NCBI GenBank assembly: GCA_910587895.1
Contig: CAJUOE010000161.1
Location: 1 to 50,772, forward strand
Source of the DNA: an uncultured Lachnospiraceae bacterium
GTDB taxonomy: Bacteria > Bacillota > Clostridia > Lachnospirales > Lachnospiraceae
DNA length: 50,772 bases
Direction of reading: 5' to 3'
In this document: positions 50,745-50,772 of the stretch, piece by piece
Layout of the letters: each line of letters begins with the position of its first letter
Numbering within the stretch: position 1 is the first letter of the stretch
Program-made: the position numbers and the translations under genes
The notes under the pieces: model-generated
Databases searched by the model: none
What the model saw: the letters and a program-made list of their open reading frames with translations, nothing else
Told to the model about the DNA's origin: nothing

Positions 50745-50772
50745 ACTTTGCACATAAAAGCGCTATGGAAAG

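Noticed and set aside
50612..50772. A gene or 6S-type RNA at the right edge
   Set aside because: No open frame with a start signal, and too little sequence to fold a known RNA with confidence.

Overview
This window looks like a chromosome segment from a spore-forming member of the Clostridia, most likely a Lachnospiraceae gut bacterium. Sporulation genes (spoIIE, yabP, yabQ, a SPOCS/LysM protein, a CotS-like kinase) sit among housekeeping genes in the gene order known from Firmicutes. Large secreted plant-fibre hydrolases (GH43, GH10, GH13) lie between them. Every gene I accept is on the minus strand, so transcription runs from high to low coordinates. Most promoters I can find are plain sigma-A type with 17-bp spacing. 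No rRNA, tRNA, CRISPR array or complete insertion sequence was seen.

Region by region, in the direction of transcription: (1) 50.4-44.0 kb holds uppP, pth, mfd and a PrsA-like foldase. (2) 43.9-37.3 kb holds a nearly gapless run of apbE, a NusG-II protein, a Gx-type membrane protein, a heterodimeric ABC exporter and an AraC-type (YesN-like) response regulator with no kinase beside it. (3) 37.1-30.6 kb is a xylan-degradation block: a GH43 enzyme split by an apparent frameshift, then a GH10 xylanase carrying the same C-terminal tail. (4) 30.6-28.7 kb holds veg and a SPOCS/LysM protein. (5) 28.5-22.0 kb is a tightly overlapping four-gene cassette: a TIR-like/DUF4062-TPR protein, a very large Rossmann/RyR-like protein ending in a Card1/Can2-like nuclease domain, a stand-alone RyR-domain protein and a small DUF3232-like protein. 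It has its own promoter region with striking inverted repeats and its own terminator. I regard it as a candidate undescribed nucleotide-signal defence system. (6) 21.8-18.4 kb is a giant secreted GH43 protein. (7) 18.1-11.3 kb holds an Rpn-type nuclease, an NlpC/P60 hydrolase, yqeY, cca, a CotS-like kinase and a PEGA lipoprotein with a very long Asn tract. (8) 11.1-1.5 kb holds phosphoglucomutase and then the conserved chain hup-rqcP-yabP-yabQ-divIC-spoIIE-tilS-hpt-ftsH. (9) A GH13 amylase-type enzyme runs off the left edge.

In many clostridia pth-mfd-prsA lies close to hup-yabP-yabQ-divIC-spoIIE-tilS-hpt-ftsH. Here about 35 kb of carbohydrate, defence and envelope genes separates the two halves.

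A second unexpected signal is a short repeat between genes (copies at 15.8-15.9 kb and 12.85-12.95 kb, remnant at 7.14-7.17 kb). It carries a strong ribosome-binding site, a tiny ORF and two RNA hairpins. Base changes between the two full copies preserve pairing in both hairpins, and one hairpin hides the ribosome-binding site. This points to a structured, probably mobile or regulatory RNA element.
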